Of a stretch of DNA of 64,000 nucleotides, positions 7,913 to 16,651 are shown piece by piece. Position 1 is the first letter of the stretch; each line of letters opens with the position of its first letter. The stretch is from Aquibacillus halophilus (GTDB taxonomy: Bacteria; Bacillota; Bacilli; Bacillales; Amphibacillaceae): the NCBI RefSeq assembly GCF_009649745.1, contig NZ_WJNG01000007.1, positions 248,001 through 312,000 on the forward strand, read 5' to 3'. The position numbers and the translations under genes were made by a program. The notes under the pieces are model-generated. The model was not told the DNA's origin and did no database searches. It saw only the letters and a list, made by a program, of their open reading frames with translations.

Positions 7913-8243
7913 TTTCGGTACCTCTCATTTGATCCATATTATCTGTATTATTCTCCTTAGATGCCCTATATGCTAGGACTAAGAGAAAGCTTGTTACACC
8001 AAAACTTATAACGATTGAAGTTAGTATTAACGCTTGAGGTAGAGGGTCAGTGTACTCGCTTACCCCGTATTCTAAAATTGGAGGAGCACCTCTTTTTAGT
8101 TTCCCCATTGTTAGGATGAAAAGGTGAGCACCGTGTGAAATTAATGCTGTGCCAATAACAATCCTAAGTAGCTGTTTTTGTAACAAGTTGTAAACTCCCG
8201 TTGTAAATAAAATCCCTGCTAGGATAGACATAATAATTTCCAT
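7905..8243 (-). CDS. mrpC: Mrp cation/proton antiporter subunit C
   Basis: MrpC is the NuoK-like small subunit with three helices (about 4-22, 28-50 and 72-97). The family motif ISHGAHLFILTMG and the PLPQALILTSIVISFG segment are present. Its ATG (8241-8243) directly abuts the mrpA stop (TAGATG), and its RBS AAGGGGG lies inside the last mrpA codons. Normally mrpB stands between mrpA and mrpC; here there is no room for it. The C-terminus is polar and slightly extended. Confidence 0.95.
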   Translation of the reverse strand: MEIIMSILAGILFTTGVYNLLQKQLLRIVIGTALISHGAHLFILTMGKLKRGAPPILEYGVSEYTDPLPQALILTSIVISFGVTSFLLVLAYRASKENNTDNMDQMRGTENE

Positions 8244-10577
8244 CTATTCTACCCCCTTATCGCTTCGTAACTTAATCATTGCATATATACCAAATGCTGC
8301 AATACCTAGAACTACTATTTCGAACAAAGTATCTATTCCACGAAAATCAACAAGAATCACATTAACCATGTTAGCTCCACCGCCAAGTTCATATGAGTTT
8401 TCGATAAAGTACTCAGAAATTGCTCCAAACCATTTACTACTATGAGCAGAAATTGCAACCATAGTCATTAGTGCTCCAAATGATATGGCGATGATAGCAT
8501 TAACTGACTTTGTTTTAAAGGATTCGGTTCTAGGTCTTAAATTTGGTAAGTGATAAAAACATAATAGGAACAATGCTACTGTGATTGTCTCAACCACTAG
8601 TTGAGTCAGGGCAAGATCTGGTGCACGATAAAGTACAAATAAAACAGATAAACCAAAACCAACTACTCCTAAGATGAGAATTGCAGCGACATTATTGCGT
8701 GCAAAGATAGTCCCAAGTGCAGCCGCTACCATAACAGATGCAATTAGTATTTCAGAAACTGTAACCTTTGCCAAATCATCAGTTTTAATAGTAAAGCCAT
8801 CTGTTGTTAACATTGTTGTAAAGGTAACTAACACAGTAGCTATCATAATTAGTGCAATATATTTTCTTAAAGAACCATCCATATAACTATTGGTAATCTT
8901 TCGTGAATACTTTTCAGAACCATCTAAAATCCTATCATACACTTTGTTTAGACTAAGTGTACCCGGTATCAGAAGGTAGATATCTGTCCACTTTTTTCTA
9001 AAAATATAAAGTATGGAACCAAATATAACTACAATTAAAGACATATATAATGGTGCTTCAAACCCATGCCAAAAGGCTATGTGTTTATGAACTTCTTCGC
9101 CACTTATTGCCTTTGCAGCGTGAGCTAATAATGGTTCATTAACAAGGTTTGGAATAAGTCCAATTATAATCACACCAACAATTAATAATGCAGGTGAGAT
9201 TAACATCCCAATCGGTGCTTCATGAGGTTTGCTAGGGAGCTCATCAAGATGCTTTTCCCCAGTAAACGTTCCGAAAAATAAATACATCGAATAAACAAAT
9301 GTAAAAATGCTACCTAAAACTGCAAGGTATGGGATTGAAGTTTTCATGATTTCAGCTATGAACAGTGATGTACTACTTAAATCTAGTGATACATCAAAGA
9401 ACATTTCCTTACTATAAAACCCATTTAGAAATGGTAAAGGAACACCTGCCATAGAAAATGTTCCAAATAGTGCTAATGTCGCTGAAATAGGCATTAGTGT
9501 CATTAGTCCACCTAATTTACGTATATCTCGTGAACCAGTTTCATGATCGATAATACCTGCAACCATAAACAAACTACCTTTGAACGTTGCGTGGTTCAAA
9601 ATATGAAATACTGCTGCAAAGGCAGCAGCCTTTGTTCCAAAACCAAGCATAGTCATAATCATTCCTAGCTGACTAATGGTGGAGAAGGCTAATATTCCTT
9701 TTAAATCTGTTTGTCTGACGGCCATATAGGAACCCCAACATAAAGTTATAATCCCAATTCCACTTACAATAATAAAAAACCATTCATACGCAGAGAAAAC
9801 GGGTGAAAATCTTGCGATAAGATAAATACCAGCTTTAACCATTGTTGCAGAGTGGAGATAGGCACTTACTGGTGTAGGTGCTTCCATTGCATCTGGAAGC
9901 CAGATATGAAATGGGAATTGTGCAGATTTAGTAAATGCTCCTAAAAATATAAATGTCATTACTAAGGGCAAATAAGGACTATTTAATATAACATCAGTTT
10001 GGGATATCATTTCTTGAATACTTGTTGAACCAGTTATTATTGTCAACAGAATGAAGCCACCAAGCATGCTTAATCCACCAAAGACGGTAATAAGCATTGA
10101 CTTTAGTGCCCCGTATCTTGACCTTTCTCGGTAATGCCAGTATCCAATTAGTAAAAATGATGATATAGAAGTTAATTCCCAAAAAGTGTACAAAACGAAA
10201 ACATTGTCTGACAAGACAACACCAAGCATTGCAGTCATAAACATCAGTAGGTACACATAAAAATGACCTAATCGCTCTGACTTATGTAAATAAAAAATTG
10301 AATAAAGTGTAACTAGTGTCCCTATTCCACTAATAAGTAAAACAAATAATAAACTTAGCCCATCTAAATAAAAATCTAATGAAATATTTAAAGAGGGAAT
10401 CCACGAATAGCCTTGAGCAACAGGAACAAAATTCGTGTCAATAAATTGCAAAAAATAAATAAATATACTTAATGGAACAAACAATACAAATATGCCCGTA
10501 TGAATTTTATCTTTAAATTTACTCAGATATGGAATAAAACAAGCAATTAGTAGTGGGATTAGTACGGCGTATAACAT
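8244..10577 (-). CDS. mrpA: Mrp cation/proton antiporter subunit A
   Basis: MrpA is the largest subunit, homologous to complex I NuoL, with C-terminal extensions. The 777 residues match the family. Visible parts are the proton-channel core with FWELTSISSFLLIGYW (conserved Glu), APTPVSAYLHSATMVKAG (conserved Lys) and LNHATFKGSLFM, then a C-terminal part with ARNNVAAILILGVVGFGLS and the YRAPDLALTQLVVE motif (MbhD-like) and a final VDFRGIDTLFEIVVLGIAAFG helix (MbhE-like). The protein ends there: the HN-PGGGF signature expected of MrpB is neither fused to it nor encoded next to it. The RBS AAAGGAGG precedes ATG 10577. It is the first gene of the operon. Confidence 0.96.
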   Translation of the reverse strand: MLYAVLIPLLIACFIPYLSKFKDKIHTGIFVLFVPLSIFIYFLQFIDTNFVPVAQGYSWIPSLNISLDFYLDGLSLLFVLLISGIGTLVTLYSIFYLHKSERLGHFYVYLLMFMTAMLGVVLSDNVFVLYTFWELTSISSFLLIGYWHYRERSRYGALKSMLITVFGGLSMLGGFILLTIITGSTSIQEMISQTDVILNSPYLPLVMTFIFLGAFTKSAQFPFHIWLPDAMEAPTPVSAYLHSATMVKAGIYLIARFSPVFSAYEWFFIIVSGIGIITLCWGSYMAVRQTDLKGILAFSTISQLGMIMTMLGFGTKAAAFAAVFHILNHATFKGSLFMVAGIIDHETGSRDIRKLGGLMTLMPISATLALFGTFSMAGVPLPFLNGFYSKEMFFDVSLDLSSTSLFIAEIMKTSIPYLAVLGSIFTFVYSMYLFFGTFTGEKHLDELPSKPHEAPIGMLISPALLIVGVIIIGLIPNLVNEPLLAHAAKAISGEEVHKHIAFWHGFEAPLYMSLIVVIFGSILYIFRKKWTDIYLLIPGTLSLNKVYDRILDGSEKYSRKITNSYMDGSLRKYIALIMIATVLVTFTTMLTTDGFTIKTDDLAKVTVSEILIASVMVAAALGTIFARNNVAAILILGVVGFGLSVLFVLYRAPDLALTQLVVETITVALFLLCFYHLPNLRPRTESFKTKSVNAIIAISFGALMTMVAISAHSSKWFGAISEYFIENSYELGGGANMVNVILVDFRGIDTLFEIVVLGIAAFGIYAMIKLRSDKGVE

Positions 10578-10822
10578 CTAGAGGTCCTCCTTTAAGATAA
10601 TGAACTAGTAAGCAATTTATAAGAACGTTAAGTTGCTTGTTAAGATTTGTTGGGCGTCATTTGGTTTTGTTTGAAATAAATTTTTGTTCTATTATTGGGA
10701 CTCTTCTGTTAGGGTTAAGCAAGGTTATACTTCTTAATACATTGTAAGCAGAAAGTCAGTCATTATTCAATGAATATACAAATACCAAAAGACATCCATT
10801 ATCTATCATACCTAAAATAAAA
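10578..10822. other. Non-coding gap between mrpA and the sda terminator
   Basis: Both strands were read. I see no convincing small gene, and no promoter good enough to name for the mrp operon beyond weak AT-rich -10-like boxes. The mrpA RBS is at its left edge. Confidence 0.5.
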
Positions 10823-10853
10823 AACTCTTGTCACTAAAAAAGTGACAAGAGTT
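10823..10853 (-). terminator. Terminator of sda
   Basis: A 13-bp perfect stem (10823-10835 with 10841-10853) has an AAAAA loop (plus strand) and is followed on the minus strand by a T-rich tract. It lies 50 bases beyond the sda stop. Confidence 0.9.
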
Positions 10854-10903
10854 CGACAATTTTTGTTTTTCATTATGATTTCTTAGTTTTTAAGCACTTT
10901 CTG

Positions 10904-11038
10904 TTAGCAACTAATTTCGTGTAACAAAGATCTTCTTTGAAGCTCTTTCTCGATAAGAAGGATAAACTCACGACTTAACTCTAATTCAGTTGCTTTGTAA
11001 TAAGATTCAATCAATAAATCATCTGATAAATGTTCCAT
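10904..11038 (-). CDS. sda: Sporulation checkpoint protein Sda
   Basis: Sda is a 44-residue helical-hairpin protein that binds histidine kinase KinA and blocks the phosphorelay when replication is initiating or DNA is damaged. The translation begins [20 protein letters not shown] and continues with an amphipathic second helix ending [10 protein letters not shown], which I recognise as Sda by its LSDELLIESY-type start and RRSL turn. The minus-strand RBS AGGAGGGG lies eight bases before ATG 11038. The place beside yqeG is the same as in B. subtilis. The upstream region contains DnaA boxes, matching DnaA-dependent expression of sda. It is followed by its own terminator, so it is monocistronic. 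Confidence 0.95.
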   Translation of the reverse strand: MEHLSDDLLIESYYKATELELSREFILLIEKELQRRSLLHEISC

Positions 11039-11118
11039 TTTATTAGCCCCTCCTGTATAGGAAGTCAACGTCCTACGCGTTTTTATAGGGATTGAAGTAT
11101 GTCCTAGAAGTTAATAAT

Positions 11119-11147
11119 ACTTTATCACGAAAGGGTTACCGGTACAA
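11119..11147 (-). promoter_or_regulatory. Candidate sigma-A promoter of sda
   Basis: On the minus strand TTGTAC (11142-11147) and TAAAGT (11119-11124) are 17 bases apart, about 80 bases before the sda start. The first DnaA box lies just upstream of the -35. Confidence 0.55.
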
Positions 11148-11155
11148 GGTGAAAG

Positions 11156-11254
11156 TTATCTACAACTGCCTGTATATAACTTGTTAATAACATAGATTTA
11201 ATATAAAAATAAGTTGTTAAATCAGTAAGTTATTTGTGAATAAAGTTATCCACA
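11156..11254. promoter_or_regulatory. DnaA-box cluster upstream of sda
   Basis: TTATCCACA at 11246-11254 (+) is a perfect DnaA box. TTATTCACA on the minus strand (11235-11243) and TTATCTACA at 11156-11164 (+) each differ by one base. The first two are inverted and three bases apart. In B. subtilis DnaA activates sda through such boxes, which ties sporulation onset to replication. The gap 11039-11419 contains no gene. Confidence 0.8.
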
Positions 11255-11419
11255 AAAAATAAACTGTAACAAATTGTCGAAGGGTTTTTTGAAAAAAACA
11301 AACAATATCTGCATATAAATGGTAAGTTTGCCATTAATTTTTGAAAGAGAGAGCTAAATTGTATATTATGTATAAGTAGTAATAATTAGAAGTATTTAGT
11401 AAATTGAGGTGAGGATTCA

Positions 11420-11935
11420 TTGTTGAAAAGATTTTTACCAAACGAACATGTGAAAAATATTTTTGAGATACATCCAGAAAAATTAAAGGATAAAGGAATT
11501 AAAGGCATTATTACAGATTTAGATAACACGTTAGTCGCATGGGATATAAAAGATGCAACACCTGAGATTATTCAATGGTTTAAATTAATGGAAGAAAATA
11601 ATATTAAATTAACGATAATTTCTAATAATAATGAAGAACGTGTGAAACTTTTTTCTGAGCCGCTAAATACGCCCTTTGTTTATAGTGCTAGGAAACCCCT
11701 AGGTAAGGCTTTTAAAAAGGCTGCTAAGGATATGCATCTACAAAAAGAGGAAGTGGTTGTCATTGGCGATCAACTAATGACTGACGTTCTTGGAGGAAAT
11801 AGTGCTGGTTTCTATACTATTTTGGTCGTCCCCATCGTGAAAACAGATGGTAAAATTACGAAAATAAACCGTCAAATTGAGCGTAGAATATTAAGCTGGA
11901 TGAGGAAAAAAGGTATGATTACTTGGGAGGAATAA
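11420..11935 (+). CDS. yqeG: YqeG family HAD-type phosphatase
   Basis: This is a 171-residue HAD-superfamily (IIIA) phosphatase-like protein. The nucleophile motif DLDNT is at about residues 35-39 (TDLDNTLVAWD), motif II is ISNNNE, the lysine motif is in ARKPLGKAF, and GDQLMTDVLGGN carries the metal-binding Asp. The start is TTG TTG (11420 or 11423) after GAGGTGAGG; family alignment by memory favours 11420. Its 3' end overlaps the RBS of yqeH, so the two are translationally linked. The physiological substrate is not known to me; neighbours are ribosome assembly and NAD genes. Confidence 0.93.
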   Translation: MLKRFLPNEHVKNIFEIHPEKLKDKGIKGIITDLDNTLVAWDIKDATPEIIQWFKLMEENNIKLTIISNNNEERVKLFSEPLNTPFVYSARKPLGKAFKKAAKDMHLQKEEVVVIGDQLMTDVLGGNSAGFYTILVVPIVKTDGKITKINRQIERRILSWMRKKGMITWEE

Positions 11936-11937
11936 AT

Positions 11938-13041
11938 ATGAAAGATGAAATTGTATGTCAAGGCTGTGGCGTCCAGATACAATCAGAAGATCAAGAAAAG
12001 CCTGGATATGTCCCTAACTCCGCTACGACAAACGAAAATATTGTTTGTAAAAGATGTTTCCGATTAAAACATTACAATGAAGTTCAGGACGTATCTTTTA
12101 CTGATGATGATTTTTTAACAATGATAGGCCAAATTAGAAATACAGATGCACTTATTGTAAATATAGTTGATATCTTTGATTTTAATGGCAGTTTTATAAA
12201 CAGTTTACAGCGACTTACAGGGAAAAACCCAATAATACTAGTAGGAAATAAAGTTGACTTATTACCTAAGTCAACAAATAAAAGTAAATTAAAACAATGG
12301 ATGAAAAAGTCTGCAAAAGATTTGGGATTGACTGTTCAAGAAGTATATTTGATTTCAGCTGTAAAGGGACAAGGTATGGATGAACTAGAATCAGCTATAG
12401 AGGACTACCGCAATGGAAAAGATGTATACGTGGTGGGTAGTACAAATGTAGGTAAATCAACATTCATCAACCGCTTAATAGATAAATCTACAGGTATTAA
12501 TGATGCCATCACAACATCCTATTTTCCCGGTACAACTTTAGGTTTCATAGATATTCCGTTAGACGATACAAGCTCTTTATATGATACACCAGGAGTAATT
12601 AATCGTCATCAAATGGTTCATTATATGTCTGATCAAGATTTGAAAATTATTACTCCTAATAAGGAGATAAAGCCTAGAGTTTATCAGCTAAATGAAAAAC
12701 AAACCTTGTACTTTGGCGGGCTTGCTCGATTAGATTTCGAAAGAGGATCAAGACAATCTTTTGTTTGCTATTTTTCAAATCAACTATCTATTCACCGTAC
12801 GAAGCTTGAAAACGCAGAAAACCTTTATAAAGACCATTTAGGTGAATTACTATCACCTCCAAATAGTGAAACAATGGAAAAATTGCCAGCTTTAAAGAGT
12901 CAATCTTTCCGGTTAAAAGAGAATAAAACAGATATTGTGTTTCCTGGGTTGGGTTGGGTTACTATTCCAGAGGGAAATACAACAGTAACTGCACACAGTC
13001 CAGAGGGAGTGTCAATCTCTATAAGGCCATCTCTGATTTAA
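11938..13041 (+). CDS. yqeH: Ribosome biogenesis GTPase YqeH (circularly permuted)
   Basis: YqeH is needed for 30S subunit assembly. The N-terminus has a treble-clef zinc finger (CQGC near residue 7 and CKRC near residue 35). The GTPase motifs appear in permuted order: G4 GNKVD, G5 SAVKGQG, then G1 GSTNVGKST, and G3 DTPG. The C-terminal part is the YqeH-specific RNA-binding region. The frame opens earlier at TTG 11923, but that lies in the RBS itself; ATG 11938, eight bases after GGAGG, is the likely start (368 residues). It is in an operon with yqeG and aroE. Confidence 0.97.
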   Translation: MKDEIVCQGCGVQIQSEDQEKPGYVPNSATTNENIVCKRCFRLKHYNEVQDVSFTDDDFLTMIGQIRNTDALIVNIVDIFDFNGSFINSLQRLTGKNPIILVGNKVDLLPKSTNKSKLKQWMKKSAKDLGLTVQEVYLISAVKGQGMDELESAIEDYRNGKDVYVVGSTNVGKSTFINRLIDKSTGINDAITTSYFPGTTLGFIDIPLDDTSSLYDTPGVINRHQMVHYMSDQDLKIITPNKEIKPRVYQLNEKQTLYFGGLARLDFERGSRQSFVCYFSNQLSIHRTKLENAENLYKDHLGELLSPPNSETMEKLPALKSQSFRLKENKTDIVFPGLGWVTIPEGNTTVTAHSPEGVSISIRPSLI

Positions 13042-13054
13042 AAGGGGGAAGAAC

Positions 13055-13897
13055 ATGCCATTAAAATTAGGATTAATTGGTTATCCTATAAACCATTCCC
13101 TTTCCCCATGGATCCATAATGAGTTTATGCAAAGGCTTGGGATTGAAGGGGAATATTTATTGTATGAAGTACCAGAAGCTAATTTAGGAACCATGATTAA
13201 TCATATAAAAGAAATGAAATTGAATGGATTCAATGTTACAGTCCCATATAAGCAGGCGATTATTCCTTATTTGGATTTCTTGGATTCAGATGCTGAAAAA
13301 ATAGGTGCGGTAAATACGGTTGTGAACGAAAATGGAAAGTGGAAAGGTTACAATACTGATGGTCAAGGTTATATCCGTTCAGTTAAGATGTCATTCCCGG
13401 ATTTGTTTGGAGCTAGTAAAAAGGTATTATTGCTCGGTGCAGGTGGTGCAGCACGAGGAATTTATCGAGCATTGACTCACGAACCATTTGAAAGAATTGA
13501 TATTGCAAACCGGACAGGTGAAAGAGCTAGAAGCCTTCTTGATGTGAAAGAAGATAGGGTTGAGACGAGTATTTTATCTTTCCAAGAAGCTGAACAACAA
13601 CTGTTTAATTATGATTTTATAGTACAAACAACATCGGTTGGTATGAAGCCAAATGTAGCTGATCAAGTGATATCATTAGAAAACTTGAAAGAAAATACCG
13701 TTGTCAGTGATATTATATACCAACCAATTTTAACCTCATTTTTAAAAAATGCTCAAAGGCAAAACGGGAGAACTCATTTAGGGCATGCAATGTTATTGTA
13801 CCAAGCTCAATTAGCATTCCAAATCTGGACAGGTAAAACCGTTCCATTAGATAGGACTCTTTCAAAACTTGAACAAAGATTGCGAGGAAATGAATAA
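13055..13897 (+). CDS. aroE: Shikimate dehydrogenase (NADP+)
   Basis: AroE reduces 3-dehydroshikimate to shikimate in aromatic amino acid synthesis. The substrate-binding SLSPWIHN (residues about 14-21), the catalytic NVTVPYK with Lys, and NTDGQGY are present. The NADP-binding glycine loop is GAGGAARG and the basic NRTGERA follows. At 280 residues it has family length. RBS AAGGGGGAAG precedes ATG 13055, 14 bases after yqeH. The stop TAA is one base before the proposed yqeI start. Confidence 0.97.
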   Translation: MPLKLGLIGYPINHSLSPWIHNEFMQRLGIEGEYLLYEVPEANLGTMINHIKEMKLNGFNVTVPYKQAIIPYLDFLDSDAEKIGAVNTVVNENGKWKGYNTDGQGYIRSVKMSFPDLFGASKKVLLLGAGGAARGIYRALTHEPFERIDIANRTGERARSLLDVKEDRVETSILSFQEAEQQLFNYDFIVQTTSVGMKPNVADQVISLENLKENTVVSDIIYQPILTSFLKNAQRQNGRTHLGHAMLLYQAQLAFQIWTGKTVPLDRTLSKLEQRLRGNE

Positions 13898-13898
13898 T

Positions 13899-14189
13899 AT
13901 GTTATCAGGTAAACAAAAAAGGTTATTAAGATCCAAGGCTCATCACTTGAACCCAATTTTCCAAGTTGGGAAGACGGGAATAAATGATAATATGGTGACT
14001 CAAATCAATGAAGCTTTAGAAAAAAGAGAACTAATAAAGATTTCTATTCTTCAAAATTGTATGGAAGATAAAGATGAGATTGCTGAACAATTGGCAGTGG
14101 GTACTCAAGCGGAAATTGTTCAAATAATCGGTAACATAATTGTCTTATATAAAGAATCCGTGAATAACAAGCAAATAATACTGCCATAG
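13899..14189 (+). CDS. yqeI: YqeI/YhbY family RNA-binding protein (CRM domain)
   Basis: This 96-residue protein is a single CRM domain associated with pre-50S or pre-30S particles in bacteria. Hallmarks are the N-terminal LSGKQKRLLRSKAHHL, the PIFQVGKTGI loop (GxxG-like) and IVLYKES at the end. A longer frame from TTG 13869 exists within aroE, but ATG 13899 (MLSGKQ) matches the family start and has GAGG 11 bases upstream. It fits the ribosome-assembly theme of the operon. Confidence 0.93.
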   Translation: MLSGKQKRLLRSKAHHLNPIFQVGKTGINDNMVTQINEALEKRELIKISILQNCMEDKDEIAEQLAVGTQAEIVQIIGNIIVLYKESVNNKQIILP

Positions 14190-14235
14190 TTTTTAGACAG
14201 TTGATTCAGGATCCTGCTGATAAAGGGAGATTGTT

Positions 14236-14805
14236 ATGAAAAAGGTTGGCTTATTAGGAGGGACGTTCGATCCTCCTCACTACGGACATTTGATGATCGC
14301 TGAGGAAGTATTTCAGGCTTTAAAACTTGATGAGGTATGGTTTATTCCTTCATATGAACCACCTCACAAGGAAAAGTCTAATACTAGTGCCGAAGACAGA
14401 GTAAGTATGTTAAGTGAAGCTATTGCAGATAACGACCATTTCTTTTTGAACAAAATAGAGGTTGAAAGATTAGGTAAATCTTATACTGTTGATACAATTA
14501 AAATACTTCAGGAAACGTCTCCAGACACTATTTTTTATTTTATAATAGGTGCAGATATGGTTGAATATTTACCAAATTGGTATAAAATAAATGAACTTAT
14601 TGAAATTATACAATTTGTTGGAGTAAAACGTAGTAATTATAAATTAAATACGAGTTATCCCATCATAGAAGTTGATATTCCAGAGTTTGAAGTATCCTCA
14701 ACTATGATAAGAAACCGATTACGTGAAGGGAAATCAATTAGATACTTGGTACCAGAACAAGTGTATAAAGTAATAAGGGAGAGGCATCTATATGGATCGA
14801 AGTGA
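14236..14805 (+). CDS. nadD: Nicotinate-nucleotide adenylyltransferase
   Basis: NadD transfers AMP to nicotinate mononucleotide, a core step of NAD synthesis. The nucleotidyltransferase signature GGTFDPPHYGH (HxGH) lies at residues about 8-18. The FIPSYEPPHK loop binds substrate and SSTMIRNRLREG is the C-terminal ATP-binding motif. RBS AGGGAG precedes ATG 14236. The end overlaps yqeK by 14 bases, so the pair is coupled. Length (189) is normal. Confidence 0.97.
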   Translation: MKKVGLLGGTFDPPHYGHLMIAEEVFQALKLDEVWFIPSYEPPHKEKSNTSAEDRVSMLSEAIADNDHFFLNKIEVERLGKSYTVDTIKILQETSPDTIFYFIIGADMVEYLPNWYKINELIEIIQFVGVKRSNYKLNTSYPIIEVDIPEFEVSSTMIRNRLREGKSIRYLVPEQVYKVIRERHLYGSK

Positions 14806-15361
14806 AGCTTTAACTCTTGTAGAGCCACATCTTACAAAAGCACGTTTTGAACATACTAAACGAGTAGCAGAGACTGCTACGAAATTAGCAAAGATGTACG
14901 GGCATGATACGATTCAAGCGGATCTTGCAGCCATCTTCCATGATTATGCTAAAAACCGGAACAAGGATGAACTAAGACAATGGATTGTAAAAGAGTCCTT
15001 ACCACAACACCTGCTGTCGTACCATCACGAATTGTGGCATGGACCTGTTGGGGCAATTCTTGTGAAAAAAGAACTAGGTATTGATAATGAAGCAGTACTT
15101 AGCGCAATCCGTTGGCATACAACGGGCAAAGCTGGTATGTCTTTGTTAGATAAAATAGTATTTTTGGCTGATTATATTGAACCAGGAAGACAGTTTCCTG
15201 GTGTTGAAGAAGTAAGAACAGTGGCAGATAATGATTTGAATTTAGGATGTTGGTTGGCATCTAGAAATACGATTAGTTTTTTAATGAGTAAAAATCAGCC
15301 GATTTATCCTGATACATTTCATGCGTATAATGATTTATTACTACAAATAAACAAAGATTAA
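14792..15361 (+). CDS. yqeK: HD-domain hydrolase YqeK (symmetric Ap4A hydrolase type)
   Basis: YqeK enzymes are HD-domain phosphohydrolases that split diadenosine tetraphosphate to ADP and depend on a metal pair. The metal ligands are visible: H in FEHTKRVAET, the HD pair in IFHDYAKN, then HHELWHGPVGA and later DKIVFLADYIEPGR. The 189 residues match the family. ATG 14792 overlaps nadD and is preceded by GGGAGAGG. The nadD-yqeK-rsfS order is standard for Firmicutes. Confidence 0.95.
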   Translation: MDRSEALTLVEPHLTKARFEHTKRVAETATKLAKMYGHDTIQADLAAIFHDYAKNRNKDELRQWIVKESLPQHLLSYHHELWHGPVGAILVKKELGIDNEAVLSAIRWHTTGKAGMSLLDKIVFLADYIEPGRQFPGVEEVRTVADNDLNLGCWLASRNTISFLMSKNQPIYPDTFHAYNDLLLQINKD

Positions 15362-15378
15362 TTGGAGGGAAAGATTCA

Positions 15379-15738
15379 ATGGATAGTAAAATACTTGCTG
15401 AATTAGCAGCTAATGCTTGTGATGATAAACGAGCGGAGGATATAGTGCTTTTAGATATGAAAAATGTTTCGCTGATAGCCGATTATTTTTTAATTTGTGA
15501 GGGTAGTAACGAACGTCAAGTGCAGGCTATTGCTCGGGCAGTTAAAGAGAAGGCAGAGGAACAAGAAATTGATGTGAAACGATTAGAAGGGTTTGACCAG
15601 GCCAGGTGGATTTTAGTTGACCTTGGAGATGTAGTATGCCATGTTTTTCATAAAGAGGAAAGAAACTATTATAACTTAGAAAGGCTATGGGGAGATGCTC
15701 CAATAGTCGAATTAAGCATGCATCAACAAGAGGGTTAA
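15379..15738 (+). CDS. rsfS: Ribosomal silencing factor RsfS
   Basis: RsfS binds L14 on the 50S subunit and blocks joining with 30S when nutrients run low. The 119 residues contain the family core: DIVLLDMKNVSLIADYFLIC, the ARAVKEKAEE helix, and the GDVVCHVFHKEERNYYNLERLWGDAP signature. RBS GGAGGG precedes ATG 15379. It is three bases upstream of yqeM. Confidence 0.97.
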   Translation: MDSKILAELAANACDDKRAEDIVLLDMKNVSLIADYFLICEGSNERQVQAIARAVKEKAEEQEIDVKRLEGFDQARWILVDLGDVVCHVFHKEERNYYNLERLWGDAPIVELSMHQQEG

Positions 15739-15741
15739 TTT

Positions 15742-16488
15742 ATGTCTTATGCCAAAATGGCTCAAGTATACGATATTTTAATGGAAGATGCACCATACGA
15801 CCAGTGGTTAGAATTTACTAAAATAATGTTCGCAAAATATGGAAGAGAAATCATTGATATTGCCGATTTGGGCTGTGGAACAGGGCAAATTACAAGGCGA
15901 TTGGCTGACAGTGGCTTCAACGTTATTGGAGTGGACAACTCAACGGATATGTTAACCTATGCGGAGCAAGCTGCCGACAGGGAAAAGCTTTCTATTCAGT
16001 GGGTGCATCAAGATTTACGTAAACTAGATGGTTTTAATGAATTAGATGCTGTGGTGAGCTTCTGTGATGTAATTAATTATATCGTGGATATTGAGGAAGT
16101 AGAAGTAGTATTTAAAAACGTCAATCAGATGTTAAAGACAAATGGTTTATTTATTTTTGATGTCCATTCAATTAATCATGTAGAGCATGATCTTAAAGGC
16201 AAGACATTTGCCGAAATATATGATGACATTTCATATGTTTGGATGTGTGAAGAAGGTGAGAATGAAGGAGAGGTTTTTCACGACTTAACCTTCTTTGTCT
16301 TAGATGGCGATCACTATCAGCGCTTTGATGAAAGGCATCATCAACGAACTTATTATGAAGATTTTTATAAAGATTTGTTGAAACGACAAGGATTTTTCAT
16401 CCATGGATTATATGCAGATTTCTCTTCTGTAAAGAACAAATCTACCAGAGATAGTGAGAGATTATTTTTTGTGTGCGAAAAAATGTGA
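15742..16488 (+). CDS. yqeM: SAM-dependent methyltransferase YqeM
   Basis: This is a class I methyltransferase of 248 residues with the SAM-binding loop DLGCGTGQITRRL at about residues 41-53 and the acidic GVDNST after the second strand. The substrate is not known from sequence. Its constant association with rsfS, yqeK and yqeH suggests a role linked to ribosome or tRNA metabolism, by inference. It is the last gene of the yqeG operon; a terminator hairpin starts at its stop codon. Confidence 0.92.
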   Translation: MSYAKMAQVYDILMEDAPYDQWLEFTKIMFAKYGREIIDIADLGCGTGQITRRLADSGFNVIGVDNSTDMLTYAEQAADREKLSIQWVHQDLRKLDGFNELDAVVSFCDVINYIVDIEEVEVVFKNVNQMLKTNGLFIFDVHSINHVEHDLKGKTFAEIYDDISYVWMCEEGENEGEVFHDLTFFVLDGDHYQRFDERHHQRTYYEDFYKDLLKRQGFFIHGLYADFSSVKNKSTRDSERLFFVCEKM

Positions 16489-16518
16489 GGCAGTTTTAAC
16501 ACTGCCTCACATTTATTT
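16481..16518 (+). terminator. Terminator of the yqeG-yqeM operon
   Basis: The 14-bp stem (16481-16494 with 16501-16514) has a TTTAAC loop and is followed by a T-rich stretch. Its left arm overlaps the yqeM stop codon (16486-16488). Confidence 0.85.
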
Positions 16519-16651
16519 TGTATTGTACGTTAAGTAAAGTGAATTGAATCCATTTAAGTTATCCGGTTTTTTAAGGATAGATTAGAATTCCGTTAAACTA
16601 TTTTTTTTCGACTAATAGAAGGATTTACAAATAGATTGTCGAATCCTAAAG

